A stretch of DNA of 64,000 nucleotides from Angiostrongylus vasorum (GCA_018806985.1 JADANN010000372.1:620001-684000); one strand, 5' to 3'. Counted from the stretch's first letter, positions 1 to 10,143 are shown. Notes: generated by a model from the sequence alone, not told the origin. Program-made: numbers and translations.

Positions 1-384
1 TACAATACTTTACAAAATATTGTACAGGATCGTTCCCTTACCTAGTGGAACTTGCATAGAACTGATTACAGCACATCTATTTTAGACATTTCGGAGTTGT
101 TTTTCAAAGGAAAACAAAGGAAAACAAAGACAAAGCGGACATTTCTGGAAAGATGGAGCGTCCTTTGGCTTAGGCTTGTTTAGAAAGAAAACAGCAGTCT
201 CCCATGAGACAGCAGAAGGCGTTACACAGAATGGTATCAAGGGCTTAACACTCTTGGTCGAAGTACTTCTAACAGAACTAAGACAGAAACAGTCAAACTA
301 CCATTCTAAATCCTCAAAAAAGGAAGTACGAATCCTGATGTGTAGACCAAGATCCTGAAACCCAGCAGCACAGCAGGCAGCACG
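1..384. other. No recognisable feature
   Basis: Only short open frames are present and none shows a known domain. There is no repeat shared with the rest of the window that I can see. It could be host intergenic or intronic sequence. Confidence 0.4.
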
Positions 385-435
385 GAACCAAACTTGTCCG
401 CATCGCTTACCACGGCGCGCAGACTTCCAAATGGA

Positions 436-675
436 GCGCGGAAACTGCTGTTGGTGGTGATTACTGATTGCAAAGATCGATAGAACTAGCTGAGAGGTAG
501 GCGAAACGAAAACCCACATGGTGTGGTGGTGAACGCGTTACTCCCCGGAAAGGACAATAGCGCGCTCGTTCCCCACCGCAGACATCTGCGGTCCGGGGTT
601 TTGCAAATATCTCAGCATCGTTGAAGTTATATTTCGCATTATACCCTGACACTAAAAAGAGTAGGCAGTAAATAA
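436..675 (+). repeat. Unnamed dispersed repeat R1, copy 1
   Basis: The block resembles 37083-37335 and, in its tail, 47990-48130. The first part (about 440-593) matches the 37 kb copy in inverted orientation, while the tail (about 595-670, containing TTTGCAAATATCTCAGCATC) matches in direct orientation. It contains a perfect short palindrome, GCAGACATCTGC without its middle mismatch, near 585-597. No coding capacity is evident. It may be a fold-back or other small non-autonomous element; the class is unknown. Confidence 0.55.
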
Positions 676-734
676 TAAGTTGAAAAATTGCTGTTGGTCT
701 TCAGATGATTTTTCGTGAAATTTGTGGTGAACAT

Positions 735-1015
735 ATATTCTTTTCTTTGATGGGCTCACACCCGATTGATAAATATATTTGTTTTCTGCTAACGTTTCGA
801 CGTCTTCGTCTTCATCAGTGCCGATGATCCGCGTCAATGGTCCACGCTTGTTATTCGTCTCGATGTGGCCGCTTCGCCTTCGTGTTGAGTCGGGTCTTCC
901 TCAGCAGACCATCTCCTCAAATGAGGCATACTCACTCGGTGATGCCCCTTTATGCAGTATGCTAATGGTTGATAGCAGTGATAGTTCGGTGATAATAACT
1001 TGTTTTCCCGGGCAA
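735..1015 (-). mobile_element. Penelope-like element 3' end, second subfamily, with hammerhead core
   Basis: On the minus strand this block is similar to 26395-26660 and, over its ribozyme part, to 30690-30760. All three share GATCATCGGC before CTGATGA. No endonuclease or reverse-transcriptase frame remains, so this is a 3'-terminal fragment. Assignment to PLEs rests on the hammerhead core shared with the coding PLE copies at 10 kb and 13.5 kb. Confidence 0.55.
784..829 (-). ncRNA. Hammerhead ribozyme motif, PLE-associated
   Basis: Reading the minus strand: CTGATGA, then a four-base stem II (GACG/CGTC) closed by a short loop, then GAAA, then CGTT and the 3' strand of stem I. Stem I has a mismatch next to the core (GCA before the core against AGC after it), so activity may be weak. 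PLEs are known to carry such ribozymes in their terminal repeats. Confidence 0.6.
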
Positions 1016-1056
1016 TCAATCCTGCAGAAGTCGGTATCATTATCAGCTGGCAATTG

Positions 1057-1331
1057 CGGGCGCGTGTGGCGCAGTGGTCGGAGGCGCCCTGCAATACACA
1101 CGTGGCATCGATCGACGCGCCGACGGTTTACCAAGCCTTCCATCCCTCCGGGGTCGGCAAATCGATAACATACTTATCTCGGAGGTTGGCAGCACCGGCT
1201 CGATATATCGGTAGTTCATCGCGAATCATTGTAAAGACCAGATATGCATTCAATCACCTGCAAACGATGGCGAATGGAGTCGAATACATGGCGCATCCTA
1301 AAAGGGTTTGATCAACGTCGAGAGCTTTGTT
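1057..1331 (+). mobile_element. tRNA-derived SINE, copy 1
   Basis: The head reads like a tRNA promoter region: TGGCGCAGTGGTCGG matches an A box, and a B-box-like GATCGAT block follows about 30 bases later. A body ending in GCATGGCGC, then TTGATCAACG and GAGAGCTTT, completes the unit. Roughly twenty related copies occur in the window, in both orientations, about 280 bp each. The full-length copies end in a short repeated tail related to ATCCTTTT. This copy's B box is mutated. Confidence 0.8.
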
Positions 1332-1409
1332 GTTCTCTTTTTTGCAGCAATCGCGAGGTTGTTATTTAGCACACCTTTACTTCCTTACAAATGTAACACA
1401 CACAACACA

Positions 1410-1450
1410 ACGGTAGCTGACGTTTCGGCAGTATTGCGTTCTTCAAAGCA
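1410..1450 (-). ncRNA. Decayed hammerhead motif at PLE-A end
   Basis: The minus strand reads TTGAAGA where CTGANGA is required, followed by a stem II region and an intact GCCGAAACGTCAGC. The essential first C of the core is lost, so this copy should be inactive. Confidence 0.55.
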
Positions 1451-1800
1451 TGGAAGGGTACACTAATACAGAACTTACTAGGTCAAACGCTTCAACAGCA
1501 CAAACAGAGATGAAAATCTGCACGATAATTACAAGATCTACGGCTCCTCGGAAAAACCCACCGCTGTTTTCACCTGTCTTCCACCGAGGAAGAACAGCCT
1601 CTCAGAGTCGCATATGGTTGATTACTGCACCAGCCCACATGAAAAATCAGTTCTGAGAAACGGGGTTGGTTAGATCACGCGTTATCTCAGGGCATTCTTC
1701 CCTACTATTCATTCTCGGATTTTTGGAATTTATCCAAAAAGCCTCAAGAAGTTTGCGCGTTGGCGTTTCAGTCTCCCGTGCGAGGATAGCGACTTTTACA

Positions 1801-2172
1801 TCAAAATTTTCTCCGCTGTGCTTTTGTATCCTGTGCGTGCCTAGTGGCGTACCTTGTTTTGATTTTCGTTTGGCATCTAGGTGTTTTTTTTAAACGGATA
1901 CACAAAAGTCGGCCCGTTTCGCCGATATATTCGTCTCCGCAAGTACTACAAGAAATCAGGTATATCGTACCTGAACTCATGCAGTCACCGTCCCTGCCGT
2001 AAGGGCAAATTATGCAATTTGGTGTTTCACGTAGGCGGTTATATAGGCAGTTACGAACTAACTGACGACGTAGAGTATCCGATGGTATTTCAGCTATCGC
2101 TACCGATTCTGCCTTTCTTAAGCATCGCTTTATCGCTATACTTATTTCATCGCTAATGAAGGGCAAGATCAA
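1801..2172 (-). pseudogene. PLE-A GIY-YIG endonuclease domain
   Basis: The 123-residue frame contains IYLISCSTCGDEYIGETGR, the paired motifs of the GIY-YIG nuclease family in the variant form found in PLEs, preceded by a CIICPYGRDGDCMSSG zinc-binding-like cysteine cluster. The following helix (LCIRLK) also fits. It is the C-terminal domain of the PLE polyprotein. In this copy it is detached from the RT frame by a stop or shift near 2172-2234, and the last part continues in another frame down to about 1690. Closest relative here is 10328-10783. Confidence 0.85.
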
Positions 2173-2233
2173 GATAAACGGGATTTTGTTTCGGGCAACT
2201 GTTTCGCTTTGGCGCTTCGCTCTCCTTCTAAAC

Positions 2234-2704
2234 TTATCTCGCGGGGGTTACTATTTCGTAGCCATTGGAGATGGCTATTTGCCGAGCCAAGTCACGCGAT
2301 TCTTCCTTTAGTTCCATGGTTGTGCATACAGAGGTGGATGTTCGAAACATGTTTCTCACGAGCGCCCTCTTTGTGTGTGAAGGGTGGGAAGAAAGGAAAT
2401 GAACGAGGATGTTCTTGTTACTTGGCTTTCGGTACCACTTTATCATGTAACCGCTACTTGGTAGGTTTATTTGAACGTTTGAAAACGGAAGCCAGTTTTT
2501 TTCGCGGTTTCTCCCGGGTGAAGTTAATGTACTCAGATTCTCGTTCAATAATTCGAAGCATTTGTCCATCTCCTCCTGCGTAGAGAAGATGACAAAACAA
2601 TCATCTATGTACCTGCAGTAGAGTAGTGGCCTGAGACCGAGAACGGGGGCTTCTACTTTAGACATAAACGCAATGGAAAGGCTTGGTGCCAGTGGCTGTC
2701 CCAT
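2234..2704 (-). pseudogene. PLE-A reverse transcriptase, C-terminal half
   Basis: The frame starts inside RT motif B (MGQPLAPSLS) and continues to motif C, YCRYIDDCF, whose two aspartates bind catalytic metal. It then runs through the thumb-side segment GYMIKWYRKPSNKNILVH, which is typical of PLE RTs. The upstream fingers and motif A are missing because the element is cut at 2740. No intact product is expected. Confidence 0.88.
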
Positions 2705-4664
2705 TGCCGACCACCCTTATTTGCGCGAAATGTCCTGCGCGGCAGACCGCTTTATCCTTTAAGCAAATGAAATATTTCACCTTTCATTCCTAAAATACTG
2801 AACGATATTATATTCCATGTGTCACTGAGATGACCTGCACAATTATTCCATTGATCGCTGACTCGAGCTTAAGCCAGTAAAATCCTCATAGTCTTCAGTT
2901 CATATATTTGTCGTTAACATGCGTCAATTTTTATTTTAACCCTCTTAGTCAAAAATGTTAGAATTTTTTCAGCCATTAGCTTTTTCTCTCAATTAATGAA
3001 AAACAAACTTGCTATTTTGATCCTTAGCTAATCAGACGGTTCGCCTTCACCGATAGTGCGGACCACAGCGCAAGTCTTAGTCGTTTACCTCTCTCGCATT
3101 GACGTCGCCCACGGTGATGGTCTGCTTCGAACACGATGGCTTTTTGGGAAACGCATTGTGTAGTGGTCAAATGGTTCCCATCTGCGAATGCGGAAAGTTG
3201 ACGTCAGCCACGAACACGTACATCCATCGTTTGGTTTTCCAGAAGGACGCTTGCATTCTCTCGTAGTCCACTCCACTGTCGTCCTCTTCGTCTACCTGTC
3301 ATATGTTCCTTTTATTATGTGACTGGCACATCTGTGTTTAGTTGTCGATGTGTATTCTCTTTGATCTTGAACGTGGGACAGGTTTCGAAGATCTGAGCTG
3401 TGCATTTCCGCTAGGTGCTGTGTTTACCGCTTATACTTCAGAAGTCGTCGTTCAAACGCTTTGTGAGTAGTGCGTATTCTTGACGTGACTGGAGTAACAT
3501 CCCATGTTTCTGCTGCACAACAGCACGCTGGAAGAACTATTGAATCGAAAAGGTGAGTGCAATTTGAGTTTTCGGCTTCTTCAGTTGCTCGGTGGCCTCT
3601 CTGAGACGCCCGACTGCGGCCTTAGTTGCTCTCCTTCTTCTGTCTAATTCCATCTTCATGTTGTTCTTCATGTTCACTGGTCTCCCAAAGTATATGTACT
3701 AGGTGGTCTCTGAAATCAGAGAACCACCCAGTTTGATCTGATCGCCTTCGCACCGCTGGTTTTTCACGAACTGGATCTTCATCCTATTTATGCAAGGCCC
3801 GATCTTTTTTCCCGCTTCGTTGAGCTTATTTATCATCGTTTCTGTTTTGTTGGTACTTCTGAGACTACGGTATCGTCAGCAAAGCGAAGACCTGATAGGA
3901 ATTTTCAATCAAAGCGTGTGCCCTTCTTATCCCTATCGAGTGACTTCATTTTCCATTGCAATGCGGCACTAAACAGCTTTGGCGATATTGTACCACCTTG
4001 TCGTACTACTTTTTTCTATGGGTATGGCAAGAGGTCGATGGGAAAAGCTGTATCTTTGTGCTATAGTTCCGCTAATAGTCAAACAGTGCTCTTATGTTGG
4101 ACGACTTCTCTCCTTAGTCGACAAGCGCGTGTGTGATTGCATTTGTTTCGGCGTCGTTGAACGCTTTTTCGCAGGCGCAAGCTAAAATGGTTGTCCCCCT
4201 ATTCGAGGTCTTTTATATGCTATGAAGGAACATCTCTGTAAACTGCTTGTAGAGCACATTTGACAAGCATACTGAATGGCAGTTACGAAAATCCCTGCTG
4301 ACACCCTTCTTTGGTATGATGACAGTGCGCGAGCACCTCCACCGGCCTGGGGTTTTCTCTTTCTGGGACGATAAGATATCATGTGGGTTTCGAGAAATAC
4401 ATATAATTTGTTTCCACCAGCTCTAAGGAAATCGGCGGTGATATTATCGGGTCTTAGAACCGTGCCTTTCTTTATGCTTTATTTCGCAACTCGAACTTTA
4501 AAGGTTAGAATCCCCGTCTGTTTTGCACCAACAGAGATTTGAGGTCCGAGAAGGGGATTCTGGAGCGGAAAAGATTGCCATAGAACCTTTCCGTTATCAA
4601 TTCCATACCATGGTGGGACGTAGTGATGGTCACATTTTCGTTCATCACGGCGAATAATGAAGCA

Positions 4665-5021
4665 TTATATTGACAAAGATCTCCACTGCACTTCTTCAGA
4701 CTTGATCATTTTCAACTGCTTCCAATAACCTGTTTTGTCTGAACCAATGTAAATGCTCAGCATAGGTCTTTTACAGATAGCATTTGTTATCAGCCATGAT
4801 AGGTGTTTAGCGGTATGAACAAGCATCAATTTGCTTCTCATTTTGAGCAACTCTTTACTGTCAATGGAGATGCGGTCTGAACTTCTTGTTTGAGGAACTA
4901 AAGTGAGTCTGGCACAAGGTTTTTGTCCTTCAGCAAGCAGTTTGCAGTCCTTGGCCGGGTCCCATTTTATCTGCCAGTCATATGAGAAAGGGATATTGCT
5001 GAGAATGTCCATGTCGTACAC
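4665..5021 (-). pseudogene. RTE-1 linker between endonuclease and RT (left)
   Basis: This 118-residue frame follows the endonuclease C-terminus (EIDH-type sequence lies in the overlapping frame at 4967-5212) and reads toward the RT domain. It has no catalytic motif of its own. Its inverted twin is at about 23290-23640. Equivalent regions of RTE proteins are a poorly conserved linker. Confidence 0.6.
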
Positions 5022-5208
5022 GACTTATGGACGATGACAGGAGTTCTTTTCCTGCTTATGGTTGAACCGAGTCTTCGCTCTGAGAAGGCGGTGATCGTAA
5101 ACAGTACTCCGGGTACCAAAGAAGCACTATTTTCTATTCGTGAGAACATGATCGAGTCGTACCGTTTGTGGACTCTCATGTTCATCAGCGAAATTCTTTC
5201 TCGAAAAA

Positions 5209-5550
5209 TCAATTTCCATGAAAGAGACGTGCTGCGGAGAGGAATCCTACAAGTCGGTTTCTATTCTCATTTCGTTCCCCTATTTCAATTTTTGCTAACC
5301 TGTATTTGTTTTCGTTGGCCGGTCCTAATCTGCCGTTGAAGTCTTCAATAACGAATGTGTAGAAGGACTTCTCGTCGTGGATTACATCTTCTGACTGATA
5401 GTGGAACACGTCCAATTCGCTCTCACAAGTTGTACAAGTTGGTTGATAAAATGTGATGATACTGGATTCATTTGACGCAGCAAGTTGGAGATCGCATAGG
5501 GTGACTAGAGGGGAATAGACGGGTTTACGATAACGCCAGTGCTCCAGCAT
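5209..5550 (-). pseudogene. RTE-1 endonuclease fragment (left)
   Basis: The 113-residue frame contains EDFNGRLGPANENKYR, corresponding to the GDFNA(K/R)G metal/catalytic motif of RTE endonucleases, with the glycine before DFN changed to glutamate. It also has NENRNRLVGFLSAARLFHGN just downstream, a conserved block of nematode RTE endonucleases. The frame then shifts. EN nicks target DNA for target-primed reverse transcription. Confidence 0.8.
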
Positions 5551-5597
5551 TTCGCGACGGAAATTTCTCTCAACGGATGACGAAGTTCCGTCATCTG

Positions 5598-6519
5598 TCA
5601 GGTTGTTCAGAAATAAACGAGCGCCTTAAAATGATTGTTGTGTTAATGTATTTTCCACCAATAAGATGTTCTTTGTAGCTTGCAACACTGTAGATTAATA
5701 GAACGCTGATTTCATGCTTTTTCTAACCATTTTTCGTGTTTTATCAAAACCTAAATTTTTTTCGCCAATTTCAAGCTTTGCCGTTTTAGATGTCAAACAC
5801 GAATTTTCGTCAAGTTTTCTTTTATGAGTTCAAACTCGGCCGTAGTGCAGCAGAGACGGCTCGAAATGTTAATGAAGTTCGGGCTAAAGGTAGTGTTGGT
5901 GAACCAACAGGGTTTCGGAATTTCCGATCTCGTCACTTCGACCTCGAATATAGGGAAGGCTGCGGACGTCCCAATGAACTTGACGACGATGAATTGAAGG
6001 TACTAGTGGAAGCAAAAACGCGAACAACTGTTCGAGAGCTTGCAGAACAGCATGGCGTGAGCACAGGAACAATTTCCACTCAACTGAATCGCATAGGAAG
6101 GACAAAAAAACTCGACAAGTGGATGTCGCACGAATTAAACGGTAATCAAAAAAGTCAAAGCCGTTGTGAAGTGTCGTCTACTGTTATTCTGAGCAACAAA
6201 ACGACCCTTTTCTTGTTCGGATTGGACGTGCAAGGAGAAGTGGATTCTGTACGACAACGGGCGGCGCCCAGCTCAATAGTTGGATTGCGATCAGGCTCCA
6301 CAGCACTTTCCAAAGCTGAATTTGCACCAATAAAGGTTACGATGACTGTTTGGTGGTCTGCAGCCGGGCTGATTCAGCACAGCTTTTGAATCCGGGCGAA
6401 ACGATTACAGCATAGAAGTGTTGCCAACACATCGACGTAATAAACGGTAAACTCGAACAACAACGACCGGCTCGGCTCAACAGAAGAGAACCAATTCTGC
6501 ACGACAACCCGTGGGCACA
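5598..6519 (+). mobile_element. Mariner transposon, left copy (3' truncated, chimeric)
   Basis: The 5' terminal inverted repeat starts TCAGGTTGTTCAG at 5598. The transposase start is at 5790. Up to about 6402 it is almost identical to the right copy (21420-22701). After that it still encodes mariner sequence (NPGET and QQRPARLNRR-type blocks) but with only moderate similarity to the right copy. The 3' end is missing, replaced by an SE1 tail from about 6519. Confidence 0.85.
5790..6389 (+). pseudogene. Mariner transposase, left copy, inactive
   Basis: Residues 1-110 give the two helix-turn-helix DNA-binding domains of a mariner transposase (FRQVFFYEFKLGRSAAETAR; VRELAEQHGVSTGTIS). After about residue 115 the open frame is a shifted frame; the true frame EKWILYDN lies one base off. 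In that frame the sequence before EKW reads CK where active mariners have CD, so the first catalytic aspartate is lost. The family's usual length is about 345 residues. The ATG lies 192 bases inside the terminal repeat. Confidence 0.85.
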
Positions 6520-6630
6520 CATCGCTTTACCACTAAATCTCCGAAAAATGGAGATTATGAGGGGCTCGCACAACCAGTGAGGACGTTGAGTGAGAGTGAG
6601 GAAAGATTCAATTGCCAAGTGTCAAGTGTC
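6519..6630 (+). mobile_element. SE1 element, 3' end only
   Basis: Contains AATCTCCGAAAAATGGAGAT and GCACAACCAGTGAGGACG, the last 110 bases of the SE1 unit seen whole at 58962-59348. It is joined directly to truncated mariner sequence on its left, so the junction near 6519 is a rearrangement breakpoint. Confidence 0.75.
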
Positions 6631-6641
6631 AACTGTTAGAA

Positions 6642-6921
6642 GGGCGCGTGTAGCGCAGTGGTCAGAAGCACCCTGCAATACACATAGGATCGATCCTCGC
6701 ACCCCAGGCCCACCAAGCCTTCCATCCCCTCCAGGGTCGGCAAATTGGCACCAGACCTATCTGCGAGGATAGCAGCACTGGTTCGATACATCGATAGGCC
6801 ACCGCAAGTCATCGTAAAGTTCAGATACGAATTAAATCACCTCCAAACGATGCTTAATGAATTCGGATGCATGACGCTCAAGGATTGATCAACCACCAGA
6901 GCTTTATCCCTTATCCTTTTA
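6642..6921 (+). mobile_element. tRNA-derived SINE, copy 2
   Basis: Full-length copy: A-box-like TAGCGCAGTGGTCAG, B-box-like GGATCGATCC, tail TTTATCCCTTATCCTTTT. It is flanked by AACTGTTAGAA (6631-6641) and ATTTGTTAGAA (6922-6932), a probable target duplication. The SINE plus flanks to 6964 is repeated in inverted orientation at 9603-9956. Confidence 0.88.
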
Positions 6922-7004
6922 ATTTGTTAGAATACAAACACGCGAGTACATGGTTGAAAATAGGACTCGGTGCTGATTGACGATCATTTCGCAGTACATC
7001 GTGC

Positions 7005-7240
7005 ATTCGACTCCATTCGTAGCATCGTAGAGGTGATTGAATGCATATTCGGTTTATAAAACTTTGGGTCACGTATCGATGTATTAAGCTAGTGTTTTGA
7101 TCCTTCTACACAGGTCTGGCACCAGTTTGTCGACCATGGAAAGACAAAAAACCCGGTCTGCACGGGGCGTACGAACGAACCAACTGCGACCATGTGCCAT
7201 TTTACAGTGTACCTCCAACCACGAAGCTATAGCCACCATG
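7005..7240 (-). mobile_element. tRNA-derived SINE, degraded
   Basis: The SINE body can be followed on the minus strand (CATCGTAGAGGTGATTGAAT, then GACCATGTGCC near the head), but the A and B boxes are decayed. It is an old copy. Confidence 0.55.
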
Positions 7241-7282
7241 ATACTTCTTTATCATATAGTGTTATAGCTTTCACCATCGAAA

Positions 7283-7603
7283 TTATGAAATGAAGCATGA
7301 ATAAAGAAACATTTGATTATTATTGTAGTAAGGAAGTATGTCAAAGAAAAGACCAATATATTTCCCACTTTTTTCATGCTTAGAGTAATTAACTTCCTGA
7401 GATGCCGACGATTTGTATGAAGGAGGTGGAGTTTGTCGTAGCACTGCCTTCGTAATTGATGATCCTTGAGACGATGATGACGTTAGTCCTGAAATCTTCT
7501 TCTTAATGAAGTGGACGATGAAAACCAACAGGGAGCAGTATTTAAGAAATAGAAAATGTGTAACATAATGCAGAACAAAAACGAGAAGAATATGTCCCTT
7601 TCT
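7283..7603 (-). other. Unassigned open frame, possible membrane-protein exon
   Basis: The minus-strand frame is open from a stop near 7605 to 7283, about 106 codons. It has a hydrophobic stretch of about 30 residues (ending KYCSLLVFIVHF), then a basic KKK and a polar tail rich in Ser (GLTSSSSQGSSITKA). A TTTCAG acceptor-like site lies inside, near 7500. I do not recognise the protein; it may be chance. Confidence 0.2.
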
Positions 7604-7962
7604 TGTTTCACTATATCACATGACATCATATATTGTGAGGATCATAGCTCCTTTCATTCAGTTCGTTCTCTCATAATCGTCCAGGTATACTGATCAACAC
7701 AAGTGGTCGGCTGCTATTTGCAGATTTTCGTCTTCCTCATGAATGTCGTTGAATGATAGTCGAGGTGATCCTCACCGGAATCACTGGATAGCCAGGATAA
7801 AGTGTGCTTAGATCATCACCACAGTAGCCGACCTGTGTGGACTTTTGTCTGGGAGATTTTCCCCCGACTTTCTGGATACCAGTGGGACAGAGGGTTTGGT
7901 TGGCGTGATAAAAGCAGCGGCTGGATATGAGTTGTTGCAGAGAGATTTAACCATTGCACTAA

Positions 7963-8290
7963 TCAAAACAAAAGAGCATCCTCTAATCCAACGATACGAA
8001 TGATGTCGGTTGCACACCCAATTCGATGAGGCGTAGAAGAAAGTACTCCTGGGTCGGAAAAAAAAGAGTGGTGCAGCAATTTCCCAACCCTCAAGTTGAT
8101 AGGAGACTTGGTTGGCTGGCGTAAGGGTACAACCGGGTCACCGTAAGTATTGTTGACCGGCATCTCTACCACTGCTGTTTCGGCATGGTTTAACGGTAGG
8201 TGTATATGTTTCTTGGTATGAGAATCAACGATGAACTTACTCAATAAGCCAGTTTTTTCTTCTTGGGTAGACACTTGATTGTTAACAATA
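7963..8290 (-). other. Unassigned open frame upstream of PLE-B end
   Basis: A minus-strand frame runs on from the end of the PLE-B fragment for about 105 codons. It has coding-like composition (GLLSKFIVDSHTKKHIHLP; GDPVVPLRQPTKSPI) but no family signature I know. It could belong to an unrecognised transposon or a host exon. The remaining 7604-7962 shows nothing. Confidence 0.2.
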
Positions 8291-8660
8291 AGATTTATTG
8301 AATGCTGGCTGACGTTTACGCCAGTGGCCTCTCTTCCTGTGCACACACATGTGATTGTTAAAAGCACATTTTTTTTGTGTGAGGGTTGAGAGGAGCGCTA
8401 AAAGACGAGTGTGCTTTTCCCAATTGGTTTTCGGTACCGCTTGGTGATGTAGCCGTTTTTGGATAGGTTAATCTGCGGCAGGTATCCAGCAATAGCTGAA
8501 AACTTATAAGGAAAGAAACGGTGAGTGCTTAAAAGAAGTTGGTTACTATGCGAATGAAATTTATGTGTTGAGTTTTCTATGCTTGGGGTATGCAATTTGG
8601 CCATTCCAGGCTCTGAATAGGTCGAAACCGACAAAGTGTCAGTCAATATTGAATAATTCT
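8290..8660 (-). mobile_element. PLE-B, internally deleted Penelope fragment
   Basis: The minus-strand frame 8398-8646 ends in GYITKRYRKPIGKSTLVF, the same RT thumb block as PLE-A. The next frame continues with SQPSHKKN. It then passes straight into a hammerhead-like end (CACTGGCGTAAACGTCAGCC on the minus strand, about 8300-8325). The GIY-YIG domain is absent, so the element has lost its C-terminal half between RT and terminus. Confidence 0.65.
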
Positions 8661-9602
8661 TGCTATTAACAACCTCGTATCTACCTAGGAAGAAAGAACT
8701 GATTTATTGAACAATGTTGATTTTAACAGAAAGTCGGTCCTGCGAATTACTAAAGCTGCCCATTTAAGTTTAAAGCTTTTTAAAAATGATAAGAAATATT
8801 ATTCATACTTGATCCACTTGTGGTTGGTGTAGGAATCAGCGCCGGAGGATGTTTGTTCTCCGAACTCATTATGTTCTGAAAAGAGGATGATACCGTACTA
8901 ACAAATCGGATCAACGGGTCTACGATATTTCAAAACTTTAAGGAATCATTCAACAATCAGTCTAATAGCTGAAAGCGCTAATCTTCACCCATATACAAAG
9001 GGAAAACCAAAAAAAAATGAGAAGAACATCCGCATGATTGGAGTGTAAGCACAGTTTCACATAAACATAACGTTCAGTGGATATCGTGAGCGACTAGACA
9101 GGACGAAGAAGGAGATCTGTAGAAAGTGGTCAAGCGTAAATGATCCGAGTAGGGCTGCTCAATTTGTAGAATTCACCTTTCTCGAACACTAGAGTATTTT
9201 CAGAAGACCTCTATCATCGACTAAAGAGTAGATGCAGTAAATTAAGAGCAATCGTTCGTTCTTCTTCATATTTTCTCAAACAGTGTTAAAACGTTGCGCT
9301 CAGATAGGCAGAATTGGCATGTGCTACCATAAATCCGATGTTTTCATGGTTAAAACCGTTAAAAGGACAAACTGATCGGTGTTGACCAATTCTCTACAGT
9401 TCGCGCATGCGCACAACTCTATTCATTGCATAGTAGAGGTGAAAGAAATCCCGTTTGGTCTATGCAGTGACTTGTCATGACTCAATGTATCACACTAGCG
9501 TTTTCTATCCTCTAGAATGAATCTGCTACTTAATTTCCTCGGTCGGAGACATGGCAGCTTCTGGGGGAGGGGGTTGAACCAAGAAGTGCGTATGTCAGGT
9601 TG
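8661..9602. other. No recognisable gene
   Basis: Only a short PLE-flank-like block at about 8665-8745 (AACAACCTCG, then AGAAAGTCGGTCCTG) is seen, the same flank type found at 30815-30835 and 54765-54800. The rest shows no conserved frame or repeat. Confidence 0.4.
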
Positions 9603-9956
9603 CCTATTTTCAACCACCAGCTTGTACTCGCGTGTTTGTATTCTAACAATTTAAAAAGGATATAGGATAAAGCTTTCGTGGTTGATCAATCCCTGAGCGT
9701 CATGCACCCGACTTCATTAAGCATCGTTTGGAGGTGATTGAATGCGTATCTGAACTTTACGATGACTTGCGGTGGCCTATTGATGTGTCGAGCCAGTGCT
9801 ATTATCCTGGCAGACAGGTCTGGTCCCAATTTGCAGACGCCAGAGGGATGGAAGGCTTGGTGGGCCTGGGATGCGGGGATCGATCCCATGTGTATTGCAG
9901 GATGCTTCTGACAACTGCGCTACACGCGCCTTTCTAACAATTGACACTTGACAACT
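9603..9956. repeat. Second inverted duplication, right arm (partner 6612-6964)
   Basis: The arm covers a SINE plus about 40 bases of non-SINE flank (reverse complement of ACAAACACGCGAGTACA and GGTTGAAAATAGG) and about 25 bases of SE1 tail. The shared flank shows this is one duplicated locus and not two independent SINE insertions. Confidence 0.8.
9652..9931 (-). mobile_element. tRNA-derived SINE, copy 3
   Basis: Full length, 280 bp, flanked by TTCTAACAATT at 9641-9651 and 9932-9942. The same 11-mer occurs a third time at 14040-14050 as the far target duplication of an SE1 element, so two insertions used this site. Confidence 0.88.
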
Positions 9957-10100
9957 CAAAACACCGACTTTCTATAAACCTCGGCATAGATAGTTGATAT
10001 ATTTATCCATATGATGTTATAAACTGATTTTTTTTTAGCTGATGCGAGGTTGGTATAGGTCTTCGTTGTTGTTGGTGTTGTTGTTGGTGTTGTTCGTCGA

Positions 10101-10143
10101 TGGCTGACGTTTCGGCGATTTCGCCTTCCTCAGAGTCTGGACG
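10101..10143 (-). ncRNA. Hammerhead ribozyme core, PLE-C 3' end
   Basis: Minus strand: CTGAGGA, stem II GGCGAAATCGCC, GAAA, CGTC, AGCC. The core is intact (position 7 of the core tolerates any base). Stem I is poor: ACT before the core against AGC after it gives two pairs and a mismatch, unlike its inverted twin at 13511. Confidence 0.65.

Larger units (their letters stand above)
1335..2740 (-). mobile_element. Penelope-like element PLE-A, truncated
   Basis: Minus-strand PLE remnant. From the 5' side it has the C-terminal half of the reverse transcriptase (2234-2740), a GIY-YIG endonuclease region (about 1690-2172) and a 3' terminal region with a decayed hammerhead core (1410-1450). The 5' side stops abruptly at 2740, where the large inverted-duplication arm begins, in the middle of the RT motif equivalent to KYFAQIRGLAMGQ of PLE-C. 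PLEs prime on DNA ends and differ from LINEs and LTR elements. Confidence 0.85.
2760..5597 (-). mobile_element. RTE-1 LINE, left copy (5' truncated, minus strand)
   Basis: A non-LTR retrotransposon of the RTE clade, read on the minus strand. It carries an apurinic-like endonuclease piece (5209-5550), a linker and reverse transcriptase (about 3850-5020) and a C-terminal region down to about 3000. The ORF is broken by frameshifts and stops. Its 5' part is cut off by the mariner at 5598, and beyond that mariner the leader does not resume. Confidence 0.85.
2741..6402. repeat. Left arm of a 3.66 kb inverted duplication
   Basis: This stretch matches 21893-25567 in reverse complement at very high identity by eye (few differences per 100 bases in the parts compared). 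It contains the 3' part of RTE-1 plus most of a mariner inserted at the same base in both arms. The left limit (GGCAGACCGC at 2741) falls in a SINE-tail-like block. The right limit lies inside the mariner transposase near 6402, where identity drops sharply although both sides are still mariner. Confidence 0.9.

Noticed and set aside
5034..5339. Plus-strand frame of 101 codons with hydrophobic runs
   Set aside because: Antisense shadow of the RTE-1 endonuclease; repeated at 23002-23268 in the other arm.
9652..9931. SINE heads as functional tRNA genes
   Set aside because: The A and B boxes are present, but the acceptor, anticodon and T stems do not pair into a cloverleaf and each copy continues into a conserved non-tRNA body.
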